64,000 nt of DNA from Gracilinema caldarium DSM 7334 (GCF_000219725.1 NC_015732.1:682001-746000), one strand, 5' to 3'. Positions 17,742-26,294 are shown, numbered from the stretch's first letter. A program made the numbers and translations. Notes: generated by a model not told the origin, from the letters alone.

Positions 17742-17776
17742 AAAAGGAGCAGAGTGTATTGCTCTGCTCCTTTTTT
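17742..17776 (+). terminator. Rho-independent terminator of the ABC operon
   Basis: GGAGCAGAG (17746-17754) and CTCTGCTCC (17762-17770) form a perfect stem with a 7-base loop, extended by flanking A/T pairs and followed by TTTTTT. Confidence 0.92.
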
Positions 17777-18007
17777 ATTTTTAAGCAGAAAGGCCAAATA
17801 GATATTAGTGATAATTTTTGAAAAGTAAAATAATACCTATATGAACATGCTTATATACTAAACATTTAAAGTATATCTTTATCATGTATTTTCTCATTAA
17901 GATTGCTTATAAGCTTATAAATAGTACGTTTTTGTTAAAAAATATAACTGCCTAATACTATTACATGGAATTATAATAAGCTAACTAAACTTATGGAGGA
18001 TGCTCTT

Positions 18008-18517
18008 ATGGTTAAAAAATTTGTAATAATTATAGGTCTTGCATTATTTTTATCAATTCCTGTTATGTCACAGGTTATTATCAGTGCTAATGATTTAAAC
18101 AATGAGCAAGTAACTAATGTAAAAATAGTTGGTGATGTTAAAATATTAGCAAAACCTGATAAAGCTGTTTCAATAGAGGCTATGGATGTTCCTCGAGAAT
18201 CGGTTGATGGTGAAGTATTCAACAATCGAATTAAATTGAACGGATCAGGAACCTTAGAATATAGAGCAATAGTTCTTAATTTAACAAAGAAGGGGCAATT
18301 AACTGTTTACTGTAATAGTAGCAGCAAGACAGATACGAGAATATTAGTATTAGTTAATGCGGTTGATGGTAATATAGTAAGTGAAGGCAATGCAGAACCT
18401 GATTTGGGAACAAAAGCTGGTATGTGTCATTTTAATGTGCCCAATGCTGGATTATTTTTGCTTTACTCAAAAAGTGGTGGAATTAATATATATCAAATTA
18501 ATCAAAAGACAGAATAG
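18008..18517 (+). CDS. Small exported beta-sandwich-like protein, possibly carbohydrate-binding
   Basis: A 169-residue protein with a clear signal peptide (residues 1-20, ending VMSQ). The start at ATG 18008 has GGAGGA 7 bases upstream. I do not recognise a named family. The tail YSKSGGINIYQI resembles ends of jelly-roll modules attached to pectate lyases in other bacteria, and the rest alternates short hydrophobic strands. It lies 27 bases before the PL9 lyase and is probably co-transcribed, so it may be a separate polysaccharide-binding partner. This function is inference. A 14-base palindrome, TTATAAGCTTATAA, lies upstream at 17907-17920. Confidence 0.75.
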   Translation: MVKKFVIIIGLALFLSIPVMSQVIISANDLNNEQVTNVKIVGDVKILAKPDKAVSIEAMDVPRESVDGEVFNNRIKLNGSGTLEYRAIVLNLTKKGQLTVYCNSSSKTDTRILVLVNAVDGNIVSEGNAEPDLGTKAGMCHFNVPNAGLFLLYSKSGGINIYQINQKTE

Positions 18518-18544
18518 TCAAAAAGAATATTAAGGCAGATTTAT

Positions 18545-21502
18545 ATGAAAAGATTTTGGTTTGTAGTGTTATTATTGGTTCATACAATAGCAGTAATTAT
18601 AGCTGATGAAAATAGATTGGAATGGAAAGATGTTGCTAATCCACGTATTATTTCTATACAAGTAAATAAAGATAATCCCAAAAATATTGTTGTTAATTAT
18701 GAAATGGATTTAAGTTTTAATGGAGCGGATCGTGCATCGATATATATGATTAATGAACAAGGATTAATACTACAAACTAAAATAATGGGAAAAACGAATC
18801 GTCCCATAAAATCAGTAGAATTTACACCTGTATCTAGTGGTATATATAAATTTTATGTTGAAGCAACTCGAGTAGGTGAGAATGAGAATAAACGTTCGTT
18901 AGATGCAATTTACCAATATGAACTACCATTTCAATCGCCAGCATTGAAAATATTAAATAATAAGAATGGAAGTGTTTTATTGCGATGGGATACTATTCCA
19001 GAAATAGAGTTATATGAAATAAGTTATCGACTAGTACAAGAATCAAGCGATTTAAGAAATAATAGTAAAAGTGAAATAATACAGCTTAATGCATCAGGAA
19101 ATAGTATGGAGTATTTAATTAAAAATTTAAATGTTGGAAGTAAGTATGCTTTTTCCTTGAATCTTATTAAAAATAGTAAAATAGTACTTACAAAAGAAGT
19201 CCAAAAAACTGTACGAGATATACAAGAGCGAGAATGGTATTTTACTTGGTTTGGTCAATCAACAAAATCAGATGTAAATACTTTTAAAATGATTGATGAA
19301 GATTCCTTTAAATTTAGCCTATTTTCATGTACTGTAAATTCTGAATCTGGTCAGATAGATCAAAAAGGCGGTAAATTTACAACATTTCATGATGGAATTT
19401 CTTTTTATTATACAAAAACAAACGCAAATACAGAAAATTTTGAATTATCAGCAACCTTTATTGTTGATTATATAAATCCACAACCTGATGGTCAGGAAGG
19501 CTTTGGTTTGTTGGCTTTAGATAGTCTAGGGGAATATGGTAATAATAGCTCAAATCATTATACTAATTCGGCAGGTGTTATTGCAACAAAATTTGAAGAA
19601 GTTATAAATGGAGTAAAGAAAACAAGTAAAGATACTTTAGGTGCCCGATTCGTTACCGGATTAACGAGACAAATCATTGAATCAGGTGATTCTGGAATTG
19701 CCCAAAATGGTAGAAGTGCTTCTTATGCTTTTAGTTATGATCAGTCAGATTTGATTAAAAAAGGTGATTCTTATAGACTTACCTTAAAAAAAGATAATAC
19801 TGGATACCATGCAATATATAAAAAACAGTATCCAGGTGAAACGGATATAACTGAATATATTTTATATGATCCAAAGAAATTACAAGTACTAGATACAAAT
19901 ACTATTTATGTTGGTTTTGCGGTAGCACGGGGTTGTAATGTTACTATTCAGGATGTTGATTTTAAAATTACAAATGTGGCAGAAGATCCTCCGGGTTTAG
20001 TTGAACCACCAGAAATTATTCCATTAATTGCAAAGGTAGATTCACCTTCAACTTATACCGAACCTTTATATCCTTTTATATTTAATGCAAATGCAAATGG
20101 TCGTTTAACAGTAAAAGATAGAAAGGGTAATGCATTAATAAAAGATGCAATAATACAAGCTAATCAAGACTATATTAAAAATATCACACTGTTAAAAGGT
20201 AATAATGATTTTATTGTCGAATTTATACCTGATAAAACATTTAAACCAGGTGATAATAAAGTCATGGGCCGTTATGATAATGAAAAAAAAGCTCTGGTTG
20301 AAAGTTACTTACCCTATTATATCAATCATTCTGTCTTGTATCATTATTATCAAGGTGATACCCTATTTGTGAGCACAATGGGAACACCTTTTGGGAAAGG
20401 AACAAAGGATAGCCCATTAGATCTTTCTACAGCACTCTATTTCGTACGCCCTGGTCAAACGATATTATTAGCAGGTGGTGTATATTATCCCACATCAACT
20501 ATAACAATCGAAAGAGGAAATAATGGTACAAATCGACAATATAAAATCTTTCGTTCTGTTAATGGAGAACGCGCTATAATCGATTTTAGTAGAAGTAATG
20601 CAAAGGCCAGTGGATTTATGTTATCAGGTGATTATTGGATTATTGACAGTATAGATATAAGGAATACTCCAGGAGATGTCAAAGGTTTACAGGTCGCAGG
20701 AAATAATAATATTATCCGATTTGTAAAGACCTATCAATGTGGTGATACGGGTCTACAAATAAGTGGTTTCAGTACAGAAAAAAGTGATAAATGGCCGAAA
20801 TATAACCAAATTATCAGTTGCGAATCTTATGATAACAAGGATCCTGCGTCTAATAATGCAGACGGTTTTGCTGCTAAACTTACAGTAGGAAAAGGTAATA
20901 TTTTTAAATATTGTATAGCTCACCATAATATTGATGATGGATGGGACCTGTTTTCTAAAATTGAAACAGGTCCAATAAGTCCAGTAGTAATAGAAAATTG
21001 TGTTTCTTATAAAAATGGCTCATTGTCAGATGGAAGTGGTAATGGGGACGGTAATGGTTTTAAAATGGGTGGAGATGGTATAGCTGTTCCGCACATACTT
21101 CGGAATAGTATAGCTTATTGTAATGGAACAAGTGGAATTACGAGTAATTCTAATCCAGCAATTATCATTGAAAACTGTACAGCCTATGCAAATAAGGGTG
21201 CTAATATTAATTTATATGGGAAAGGTGATAGTATACGATCATTTATTGTTAAGAATAGTATTTCATTACAAGGTGGTATAAGTGATGTTTATCGTGAAAT
21301 GCCTGAAATAGAAAGTAGGACTAATTTCCTCTGGAATGGTGCTATGGCGAAGAATAGTGAAGGTCAACAAATTAACCTAGATATTTTTACTACAGTGGAT
21401 TGTACATTAAATCCAGAGATTCAAAAAGATGGAAAAATCAATATAAAAGGTTTATTTCAGATAAATAAAAAAGAATTACAAGGTTTGGGCGCTCAATTTT
21501 AA
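18545..21502 (+). CDS. Modular secreted pectate lyase, PL9
   Basis: A 985-residue secreted enzyme that cleaves pectate by calcium-dependent beta-elimination. A signal peptide spans 1-20. An N-terminal beta domain (25-130), a fibronectin III-like module (138-220), a jelly-roll-like region (230-485) and an Ig-like linker (495-595) precede the right-handed beta-helix PL9 domain (about 604-985). In that domain D773, D797, D798 and D801 (ADGFAAK, then DDGWD) have exactly the spacing of the four calcium ligands of D. dadantii Pel9A. K840 in NGFKMGG is in the place of the catalytic lysine. The unsaturated products feed GH105 and KduI. Confidence 0.93.
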   Translation: MKRFWFVVLLLVHTIAVIIADENRLEWKDVANPRIISIQVNKDNPKNIVVNYEMDLSFNGADRASIYMINEQGLILQTKIMGKTNRPIKSVEFTPVSSGIYKFYVEATRVGENENKRSLDAIYQYELPFQSPALKILNNKNGSVLLRWDTIPEIELYEISYRLVQESSDLRNNSKSEIIQLNASGNSMEYLIKNLNVGSKYAFSLNLIKNSKIVLTKEVQKTVRDIQEREWYFTWFGQSTKSDVNTFKMIDEDSFKFSLFSCTVNSESGQIDQKGGKFTTFHDGISFYYTKTNANTENFELSATFIVDYINPQPDGQEGFGLLALDSLGEYGNNSSNHYTNSAGVIATKFEEVINGVKKTSKDTLGARFVTGLTRQIIESGDSGIAQNGRSASYAFSYDQSDLIKKGDSYRLTLKKDNTGYHAIYKKQYPGETDITEYILYDPKKLQVLDTNTIYVGFAVARGCNVTIQDVDFKITNVAEDPPGLVEPPEIIPLIAKVDSPSTYTEPLYPFIFNANANGRLTVKDRKGNALIKDAIIQANQDYIKNITLLKGNNDFIVEFIPDKTFKPGDNKVMGRYDNEKKALVESYLPYYINHSVLYHYYQGDTLFVSTMGTPFGKGTKDSPLDLSTALYFVRPGQTILLAGGVYYPTSTITIERGNNGTNRQYKIFRSVNGERAIIDFSRSNAKASGFMLSGDYWIIDSIDIRNTPGDVKGLQVAGNNNIIRFVKTYQCGDTGLQISGFSTEKSDKWPKYNQIISCESYDNKDPASNNADGFAAKLTVGKGNIFKYCIAHHNIDDGWDLFSKIETGPISPVVIENCVSYKNGSLSDGSGNGDGNGFKMGGDGIAVPHILRNSIAYCNGTSGITSNSNPAIIIENCTAYANKGANINLYGKGDSIRSFIVKNSISLQGGISDVYREMPEIESRTNFLWNGAMAKNSEGQQINLDIFTTVDCTLNPEIQKDGKINIKGLFQINKKELQGLGAQF

Positions 21503-21528
21503 TAATCTCTATACTTTAAAAATATTTC

Positions 21529-21566
21529 AGCGCTGGTAATGCTTCTGCTTTAGCATTACCAGTGCT
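21529..21566 (+). terminator. Hairpin after the PL9 lyase gene
   Basis: AGCGCTGGTAATGC (21529-21542) pairs with GCATTACCAGTGCT (21553-21566) with one G-U pair, a 14-base stem and 10-base loop, 27 bases after the stop. It is followed by AAAATAC rather than T residues, so it may be a processing or stability hairpin rather than a simple terminator. Confidence 0.6.
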
Positions 21567-21597
21567 AAAATACTATAAACTCAATAGTGATTGAAAA

Positions 21598-21712
21598 TGA
21601 AACAGTGTTTTGAAAAAGTCTGAATAATCAAAAAATTAAACTGCAAAATATACAAAAAGCATCACATCATAAATATGTAGTTATCACACTACACAGATCA
21701 TCTACTGATCTG
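21598..21712 (+). promoter_or_regulatory. Leader of the outer-membrane barrel gene with two dyads
   Basis: TGAAACAGTGTTTTG at 21598-21612 is a weaker match to the TGAAA-N5-TTTCA motif, with a perfect AAACA-G-TGTTT core. CAGATCA-TCTAC-TGATCTG at 21694-21712 is a perfect 7-base inverted repeat 31 bases before the start codon. Either could be an operator; the second could also be a leader hairpin. Confidence 0.35.
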
Positions 21713-21743
21713 AAATCACAGTACAAACACAAAGGGGATTTGT

Positions 21744-22868
21744 ATGAAAAAGATTGTATCCTTAGTACTATTACTCAGTATTTCTGTAGGTACAATAGTT
21801 TTTGCTCAGACACCAAAACTATCGTTGTATGCTCGAACAAGTGGAAGTCTTGGTACTATTGATTTAGATGAGAGTGAAAATAATAAAAGTATGAACTTAG
21901 GTGTCAGTAATACGGATACCTTTGGTATAGAAATTACTGATAAAATGGCAGGTGCAAAGGTGTCCTTAAAAGGAAGTGATTTTATTGATTCAAGTAATGG
22001 AGGCACAATTGTAGTAGATGATTATTATGGTTGGATGAAGTTTGGTGATATAAAACTCACTGCTGGCGAATGGGATCATCGTTATGCCAATAGAGTGACC
22101 AGTGATTCAAGCAACTTTGGTGGTTTGTGGGATTTGAAATATGGTGTTATAACAAGAAAAGCTGGGAACGAGGGGGATATTACTGTTGCAGTTACTCAAG
22201 AAACAGATAACCTGACACCATGGGAAGTTGAATTTGCTGCAGATTATATTAAAGATGCACTTACATTGAGTTTTTCCACTGGTAACACGAATGATACATC
22301 TACTTATCCAAATTATAAAAATTATATGGTAAAAGATTATTTTGGTGTTCGTGGTGGATATAAAATAAAAGATATGGGTGATGTGAATGCTTCCTTTGTA
22401 ATGAATGGCGAAAATATAGGTAATTTCGGTTTCTTTGTAAGCCCTATTATTGTAAAGGACCTAACACTTACGGTTGGTTATTCTGGAAATTATAACTTTA
22501 AAACATCTTCACAGAATATGCATGCTGCAGAAATGAGGGCTCGATATGTTGTTATGAATAATATTTCTATAACCACTCATAACAACATCTCCTTTGCAGA
22601 TAAATATATGATTATCTATGATATGTTAAATGTATCATATAAAATCAATGATACTTTTGTTCCCTGTTTTATGATTGCTAATAGTAATTTTTCCGGTGAT
22701 AATCTAGCTTGGAATGGAAATGTATTCACCATTCGACCTGGTATTACTTTAAACGCACAGAAAGGTGCTGCTATCGATATTGGTATGCGTTATAAATTAA
22801 CCGATCCAAAAAGTGGTGATACTACCAAGATACTAGATTTCCCAGTTGTTTTCAGAATTAAGTTTTAA
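21744..22868 (+). CDS. Outer-membrane beta-barrel protein, probable porin for pectin fragments
   Basis: This 374-residue protein has a signal peptide (1-21, ending VFAQ) and alternating hydrophobic strands throughout. The C-terminal FPVVFRIKF ends in phenylalanine, as expected for the assembly signal of outer-membrane barrels. An AAAGGGG site precedes the ATG. No specific family is recognised. Its place after the secreted lyase and before the cytoplasmic isomerase suggests a porin that lets oligouronides into the periplasm, like KdgM in enterobacteria, but with no clear sequence link to KdgM. Function is inference. Confidence 0.75.
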   Translation: MKKIVSLVLLLSISVGTIVFAQTPKLSLYARTSGSLGTIDLDESENNKSMNLGVSNTDTFGIEITDKMAGAKVSLKGSDFIDSSNGGTIVVDDYYGWMKFGDIKLTAGEWDHRYANRVTSDSSNFGGLWDLKYGVITRKAGNEGDITVAVTQETDNLTPWEVEFAADYIKDALTLSFSTGNTNDTSTYPNYKNYMVKDYFGVRGGYKIKDMGDVNASFVMNGENIGNFGFFVSPIIVKDLTLTVGYSGNYNFKTSSQNMHAAEMRARYVVMNNISITTHNNISFADKYMIIYDMLNVSYKINDTFVPCFMIANSNFSGDNLAWNGNVFTIRPGITLNAQKGAAIDIGMRYKLTDPKSGDTTKILDFPVVFRIKF

Positions 22869-22901
22869 TTTGATTTAAAAACAGCAAGAGCCTTTTTCAT
22901 T

Positions 22902-22934
22902 GGGGTTGTATATCATCTATAGATATACAGCCCC
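22902..22934 (+). terminator. Strong hairpin between the barrel gene and the TIM-barrel gene
   Basis: GGGGTTGTATATC (22902-22914) and GATATACAGCCCC (22922-22934) form a 13-base stem with one G-T pair and a 7-base loop. No T-run follows. It is 34 bases after the barrel stop and 28 bases before the next start, so it may reduce read-through. Confidence 0.55.
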
Positions 22935-22962
22935 TCATGTATTATGATATGGTTATATAAGT

Positions 22963-23820
22963 ATGATACGATTTGGTTGTAGAGCCCATGATTTTGGTAA
23001 AAAAGCACCTGAAGAATTAGCCCAAGATATAGCTAAAACCGGTGTGGAATGTGTGCAGCTGGCTCTTTCAAAAGCTTTACCAGAATCACCAGCAAGTCCT
23101 GGCATAACAGATGTTCCCGCAATTGTTTCAGCCTTTAATTCGCAGAATTTACAAATAGCAGTACTTGGCTGTTATATTAATCCGGTACATCCGGATCTTA
23201 ATGAGCGAACAAAAGCCCTCGCTCGTTTCGAAGATCATCTAGCCTGGGCACCCAATATGGGTTGTGCTATCGTAGGAACAGAAACCGGTTCAGTTCAACC
23301 TGATTGTTCCTATCATCCTGAAACCTTATCTGATGCAACATTTAAACAATTAGTTATTTCAATCACTCGGTTGGTCCGGTATGCTGAAAACATTGGGCCT
23401 GTGATTGTAGGAATTGAACCAGTCGCTGAAAAACATACAATCCAATCCCCAGCTTTAGTGAAACGACTTCTAGATGAAATAGATTCCCCAGCCCTCGGTG
23501 TTATTTTTGATCCCGTGAATCTAGTTCCCGAAACAGGAATTCGTTTACAGGATGCATTTTTAGATGAATGCTTTGAATCTTTTGGTTCAAAAATTATTGC
23601 CATCCATGCTAAAGATTATATCCTTTGTGAAGGATCCTGTGGCCCAGTCAAGTCCAAATCGTTACCAGCAGGTACTGGAGAGCTTGACTGGGCTGGAGTC
23701 TTCAGGCGTATGAAAAGGTTTAAACTCGAAGGCCTTCCAGTTTTAATAGAAGATATTGATCCAAGATTTATTGCGAAGACAAGAGCCTATTTGCAAAAGC
23801 TTTGGGATGACACCTGCTAA
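22963..23820 (+). CDS. Sugar phosphate isomerase/epimerase-like TIM-barrel protein
   Basis: A 285-residue AP-endonuclease-2-like TIM-barrel protein of the xylose-isomerase superfamily. Metal-binding acidic residues fit in VGIEPVAE, GVIFDPVN, HAKD and LIEDID. Members include hexulose-6-phosphate epimerases, tagatose and fructose epimerases and unsaturated-uronate isomerases, and the exact substrate cannot be read from the sequence. The ATG lacks a strong ribosome-binding site. It is the last intact gene of the pectin island; a role in sugar-acid interconversion is inferred. Confidence 0.8.
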   Translation: MIRFGCRAHDFGKKAPEELAQDIAKTGVECVQLALSKALPESPASPGITDVPAIVSAFNSQNLQIAVLGCYINPVHPDLNERTKALARFEDHLAWAPNMGCAIVGTETGSVQPDCSYHPETLSDATFKQLVISITRLVRYAENIGPVIVGIEPVAEKHTIQSPALVKRLLDEIDSPALGVIFDPVNLVPETGIRLQDAFLDECFESFGSKIIAIHAKDYILCEGSCGPVKSKSLPAGTGELDWAGVFRRMKRFKLEGLPVLIEDIDPRFIAKTRAYLQKLWDDTC

Positions 23821-23919
23821 GCATGTATAATTTCAACATGGTGAGATGTTAACTATACCTTATACTATTCTTGTAGCAACATTACTTACACAATAGAAAA
23901 TAACCATATTGATGAACCC

Positions 23920-24493
23920 ATGGTACCAGTGGCAGACTGTATTGTCTGTGCTGCCGGCGCATCCCGACGTAAACATATGCCCACTGGGAGATGAACGAAG
24001 AACCATGGCTCGTCGATGCCGCAGTTTTCTCCGCTCTGAATGCTGGCTGCAGAGTCCTGCTTGTTACGGGTTTCCGGGGCGATGAACTGGAATTCCGCTA
24101 TACCCAATGGCCTGGTGTGCTTGTAGTCCGAAATGAGAACTGATACAGAGTCCATGGTTTTTTATCGTTCATGGAGACATGCCCCTGATCCAGGCTGGCT
24201 GGTATACAAAACAGCTTCATAGAATGACCGAAAATAACATCAAGACTTCCATTCCCATCACAATACGGCCTGTGTATAGATCCCTTGTAGACCGAATATA
24301 GGAGCAGGAGCAGGCTCTACAAGCTTCCAGCTCTATCCAGGGACGCCACCTGCAGGTACAGCGGGTTATCCCTGGACACCCGGTGCTTTTCTCAGCCACT
24401 ACCATTCCGCTCATCGCACAAGCTCCTCAAGGCGATTCCCTTACATCAGTATTTGCCGGGTGCTAGGTTATTACTATTGAAACTGAGGATGAA
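23920..24493 (+). pseudogene. Broken MobA/MocA-like nucleotidyltransferase
   Basis: Conserved pieces of a MobA-like NTP transferase are spread over three frames. VADCIVCAAGASRR (the nucleotide-binding N-terminus) begins at ATG 23920 and stops at 23992. PWLVDAAVFSALNAG and VLLVTGFRGDELEFRY follow in a second frame from 24003. IVHGDMPLIQAGWY through GHPVLFSATTIPLIAQAP lie in a third frame, interrupted by two TAG codons, one at 24464 directly before VITIETEDE. About 20-25 expected residues after the N-terminal motif are also missing. Such genes usually serve molybdenum cofactor or selenate/molybdenum hydroxylase systems; none remains here. Confidence 0.85.
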
Positions 24494-25204
24494 TTGGTTA
24501 TACAGGATATTGATACGCTGGAATCGTACATCAGAGCCCTTATATCTGTGGCACCTTATGAAACGAATACCACGCTCCTTTGTCCAGCAACGCAGAAAGC
24601 TCGACAGTATCCCGATGAAGTAGCCAGATGTAACCGTTCAGCCCGCCTTATAACCGGAATGCAGGGTTTAGGTAAGACAACCCTGCTGCACCGTACAACC
24701 TTTCATCAACTCATCAGACTTTTACAAAAGGAGGATCTGCACACAAGCCTCTTTATCATGATTTCTCAAGTACAAACCTTGCGCGGCCCCGATGGGAAGG
24801 CCCTTGGTTTTACTGTAGAAACGTTTTATCATGAACCTTCGAGAAACCTTTCCTTTTTTTCACAGCCCCTTTGTACAACTGAGGAAACTGCAGCTCTTAG
24901 TAATTCTGTCAAACTTGGTCGATATGTCTTCTTTCCCGAAGTTTTTACAAAGCTTAGCACCTGGTTAGCTATGGAGTTTTCAAATCAGTATACTAATCTG
25001 TATCTCTTTATCGATGAACTGGGTATACTGGAACTTAACAAGCAGCAAGGATTATGGCCACTTTTTGAACGTATAGCTCTAAACCAATTTGAGGGTCTTG
25101 AATCAATCGAACTTGTCTGTACGGTGCGCCAGGACCGGTGTACTATGCTTAAAACCTATTTACAAAAACACGGATATAAGGTGACCATAACCGAACTGAG
25201 CTGA
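24494..25204 (+). pseudogene. THEP1-like NTPase, 3' remnant continuous with the broken MobA-like gene
   Basis: The frame runs directly on from the last MobA motif (TEDELVIQDIDTLESYI) without a stop, so this was probably one fusion protein or two joined genes. The second part has a Walker A loop GMQGLGKT and a Walker B-like LYLFIDELGILEL, the pattern of THEP1-type nucleoside triphosphatases. The only in-frame start near its beginning is a TTG inside the MobA-like tail, with no ribosome-binding site. The ATPase domain itself looks intact, so a shortened protein is possible, but its upstream partner is destroyed. Confidence 0.6.
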
Positions 25205-25430
25205 GAAACCCTTTTACATCTGACAGCCTATATGGTGATACCCCTGTAATAAGCATGATTACTTTCGAGGTTGCAAGAGCCACTTCAGTGCAATAGATAT
25301 AAGTTGATATGTATCCGCATGCTGGAATTGGGAATTTGAGTATGACAGGCTTGTGGTGGTAGCCCTAGTAGTGAATGGAATAGGTTGATGAATCGTAATG
25401 GCTAAACATGAAAGACCGCTCTGTATACCC
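25205..25430. other. Gene-free stretch with probable decayed coding sequence
   Basis: No intact gene is visible. Short readable stretches in different plus frames, such as WEFEYDRLVVVALVVNGIG near 25330-25390, look like remains of a protein, but I cannot name the family. It directly continues the broken MobA/THEP1 region. Confidence 0.4.
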
Positions 25431-25469
25431 CCTGTTAAAAGTATATAACACTTTTAACAGTTTAACAGG
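25431..25469. promoter_or_regulatory. Overlapping inverted repeats before the NimA-like gene
   Basis: CTGTTAAAAGT (25432-25442) is perfectly complementary to ACTTTTAACAG (25450-25460). A third copy, TTTAACAGG (25461-25469), pairs with the outer CCTGTTAAA (25431-25439). Three CTGTTAAA half-sites within 39 bases, 69 bases before the start codon, suggest an operator or an RNA switch between two stems. Function is unknown. Confidence 0.5.
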
Positions 25470-25537
25470 AATGCTATATTAAAACATAGTATAACTATTA
25501 CAAGGGCTGTTTCAGGGCCTCATACTTTGGAGATTCT

Positions 25538-26002
25538 ATGAGAAGGACCGATCGGGAACTTACTGAGCTGCATGAAATCTATCATATCCTCGACAAATCG
25601 GATGTTCTTCATCTTGGCCTTTGGGATGGGCATGAAGTATATGTGGTTCCCCTAAATTATGTCAGGATTGGGGATGCCCTCTATTTTCATTCGGCTCAGG
25701 AAGGTCGTAAGGTTGATGTACTGAACCGGAACCCCCGCATCTGTTTTGAAGTTACCGGGGCTCATCATATCGATCCAGGATCTCGAGGCGCCGATTGCAC
25801 GACACACTATGAATCGGTTATTGGCTGGGGAACTGTCAACTTTGTTACCGATTACGATAAAAAGTATGAAGTGCTCTGCGCATTAAACCGGAAATTTGGC
25901 TCTCCTTCAGATAAACTCCCCGAACAGGTCGTTCAAAAGACAGCAGTTGTTGAAATCAGTATAGTAAAATTAACCGGCAAGGCTAACCGGGGGAGCATGT
26001 AG
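25538..26002 (+). CDS. NimA-like pyridoxamine 5'-phosphate oxidase-fold flavoprotein
   Basis: A 154-residue split-barrel protein of the pyridoxamine phosphate oxidase superfamily. The pattern MRRTDRE at the start, YVVPLNYVRIGDALYFHSA, GRKVDVLNRNPRICFEV and the late SVIGWGTVNF fits the NimA/5-nitroimidazole reductase-related group, which binds FMN (or haem in some members). These small proteins are thought to handle reactive or toxic small molecules, but the physiological substrate is usually unknown. TTTGGAG lies upstream of ATG 25538. It is transcribed alone after a repeat-rich leader. Confidence 0.85.
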   Translation: MRRTDRELTELHEIYHILDKSDVLHLGLWDGHEVYVVPLNYVRIGDALYFHSAQEGRKVDVLNRNPRICFEVTGAHHIDPGSRGADCTTHYESVIGWGTVNFVTDYDKKYEVLCALNRKFGSPSDKLPEQVVQKTAVVEISIVKLTGKANRGSM

Positions 26003-26022
26003 GGAAGGGGGGTACGACTTCC

Positions 26023-26056
26023 TATGAATGCTTTGCATTTATGAATGCCTTGCATT
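26023..26056. repeat. Tandem 17-base repeat, each with an AATGC-N3-GCATT dyad
   Basis: TATGAATGCTTTGCATT (26023-26039) is followed directly by TATGAATGCCTTGCATT (26040-26056), one mismatch apart. Each contains the inverted repeat AATGC-N3-GCATT. The second copy ends in the -35 box of the promoter at 26050-26078, as an operator pair would. Confidence 0.7.
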
Positions 26057-26140
26057 AAGGTCCCCAAAGCAGTATACTAAAATCAGTTGCGGGCCACAAT
26101 TGCCTGCAGCCTGGTGCGTTCCCAGCAGGGAACGTTTTAT
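26050..26140 (+). ncRNA. Candidate small RNA unit: orphan promoter plus terminator hairpin
   Basis: TTGCAT (26050-26055), a 17-base spacer and TATACT (26073-26078) form a good promoter with predicted start near 26085. Hairpin GCGGGC/GCCTGC follows, then CGTTCCC-AGCA-GGGAACG (26117-26134) followed by TTTT, a compact terminator. The transcript would be about 55 bases, or about 90 if it runs to the second terminator at 26149. No convincing protein start with a ribosome-binding site is inside. It resembles no RNA family I can name. Confidence 0.45.
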
Positions 26141-26148
26141 ATAGAACT

Positions 26149-26175
26149 GGCGCCCACAGGGGCGCCTTTTGTTTT
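26149..26175 (+). terminator. Second terminator hairpin, GGCGCCC stem with T-run
   Basis: GGCGCCC (26149-26155) and GGGCGCC (26160-26166) form a perfect 7-base stem with loop ACAG, followed by TTTTGTTTT. It lies 15 bases after the first hairpin. Confidence 0.85.
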
Positions 26176-26294
26176 ATGTAGCCGGTACGGCGTAGTCCAG
26201 ACATGTATGAGACCTTCAGCGAGCGGCGCCCTGGGGCTTCTGTGCTGCAGTACGCTTTGCCCAGCAGATTTCCCCTGCCACATGGTACACCTTT

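Noticed and set aside
24217-24414. Minus-strand frames of 65-89 residues in 23886-24414
   Set aside because: Plus-strand MobA-like motifs explain the sequence; the minus frames have no known motif.
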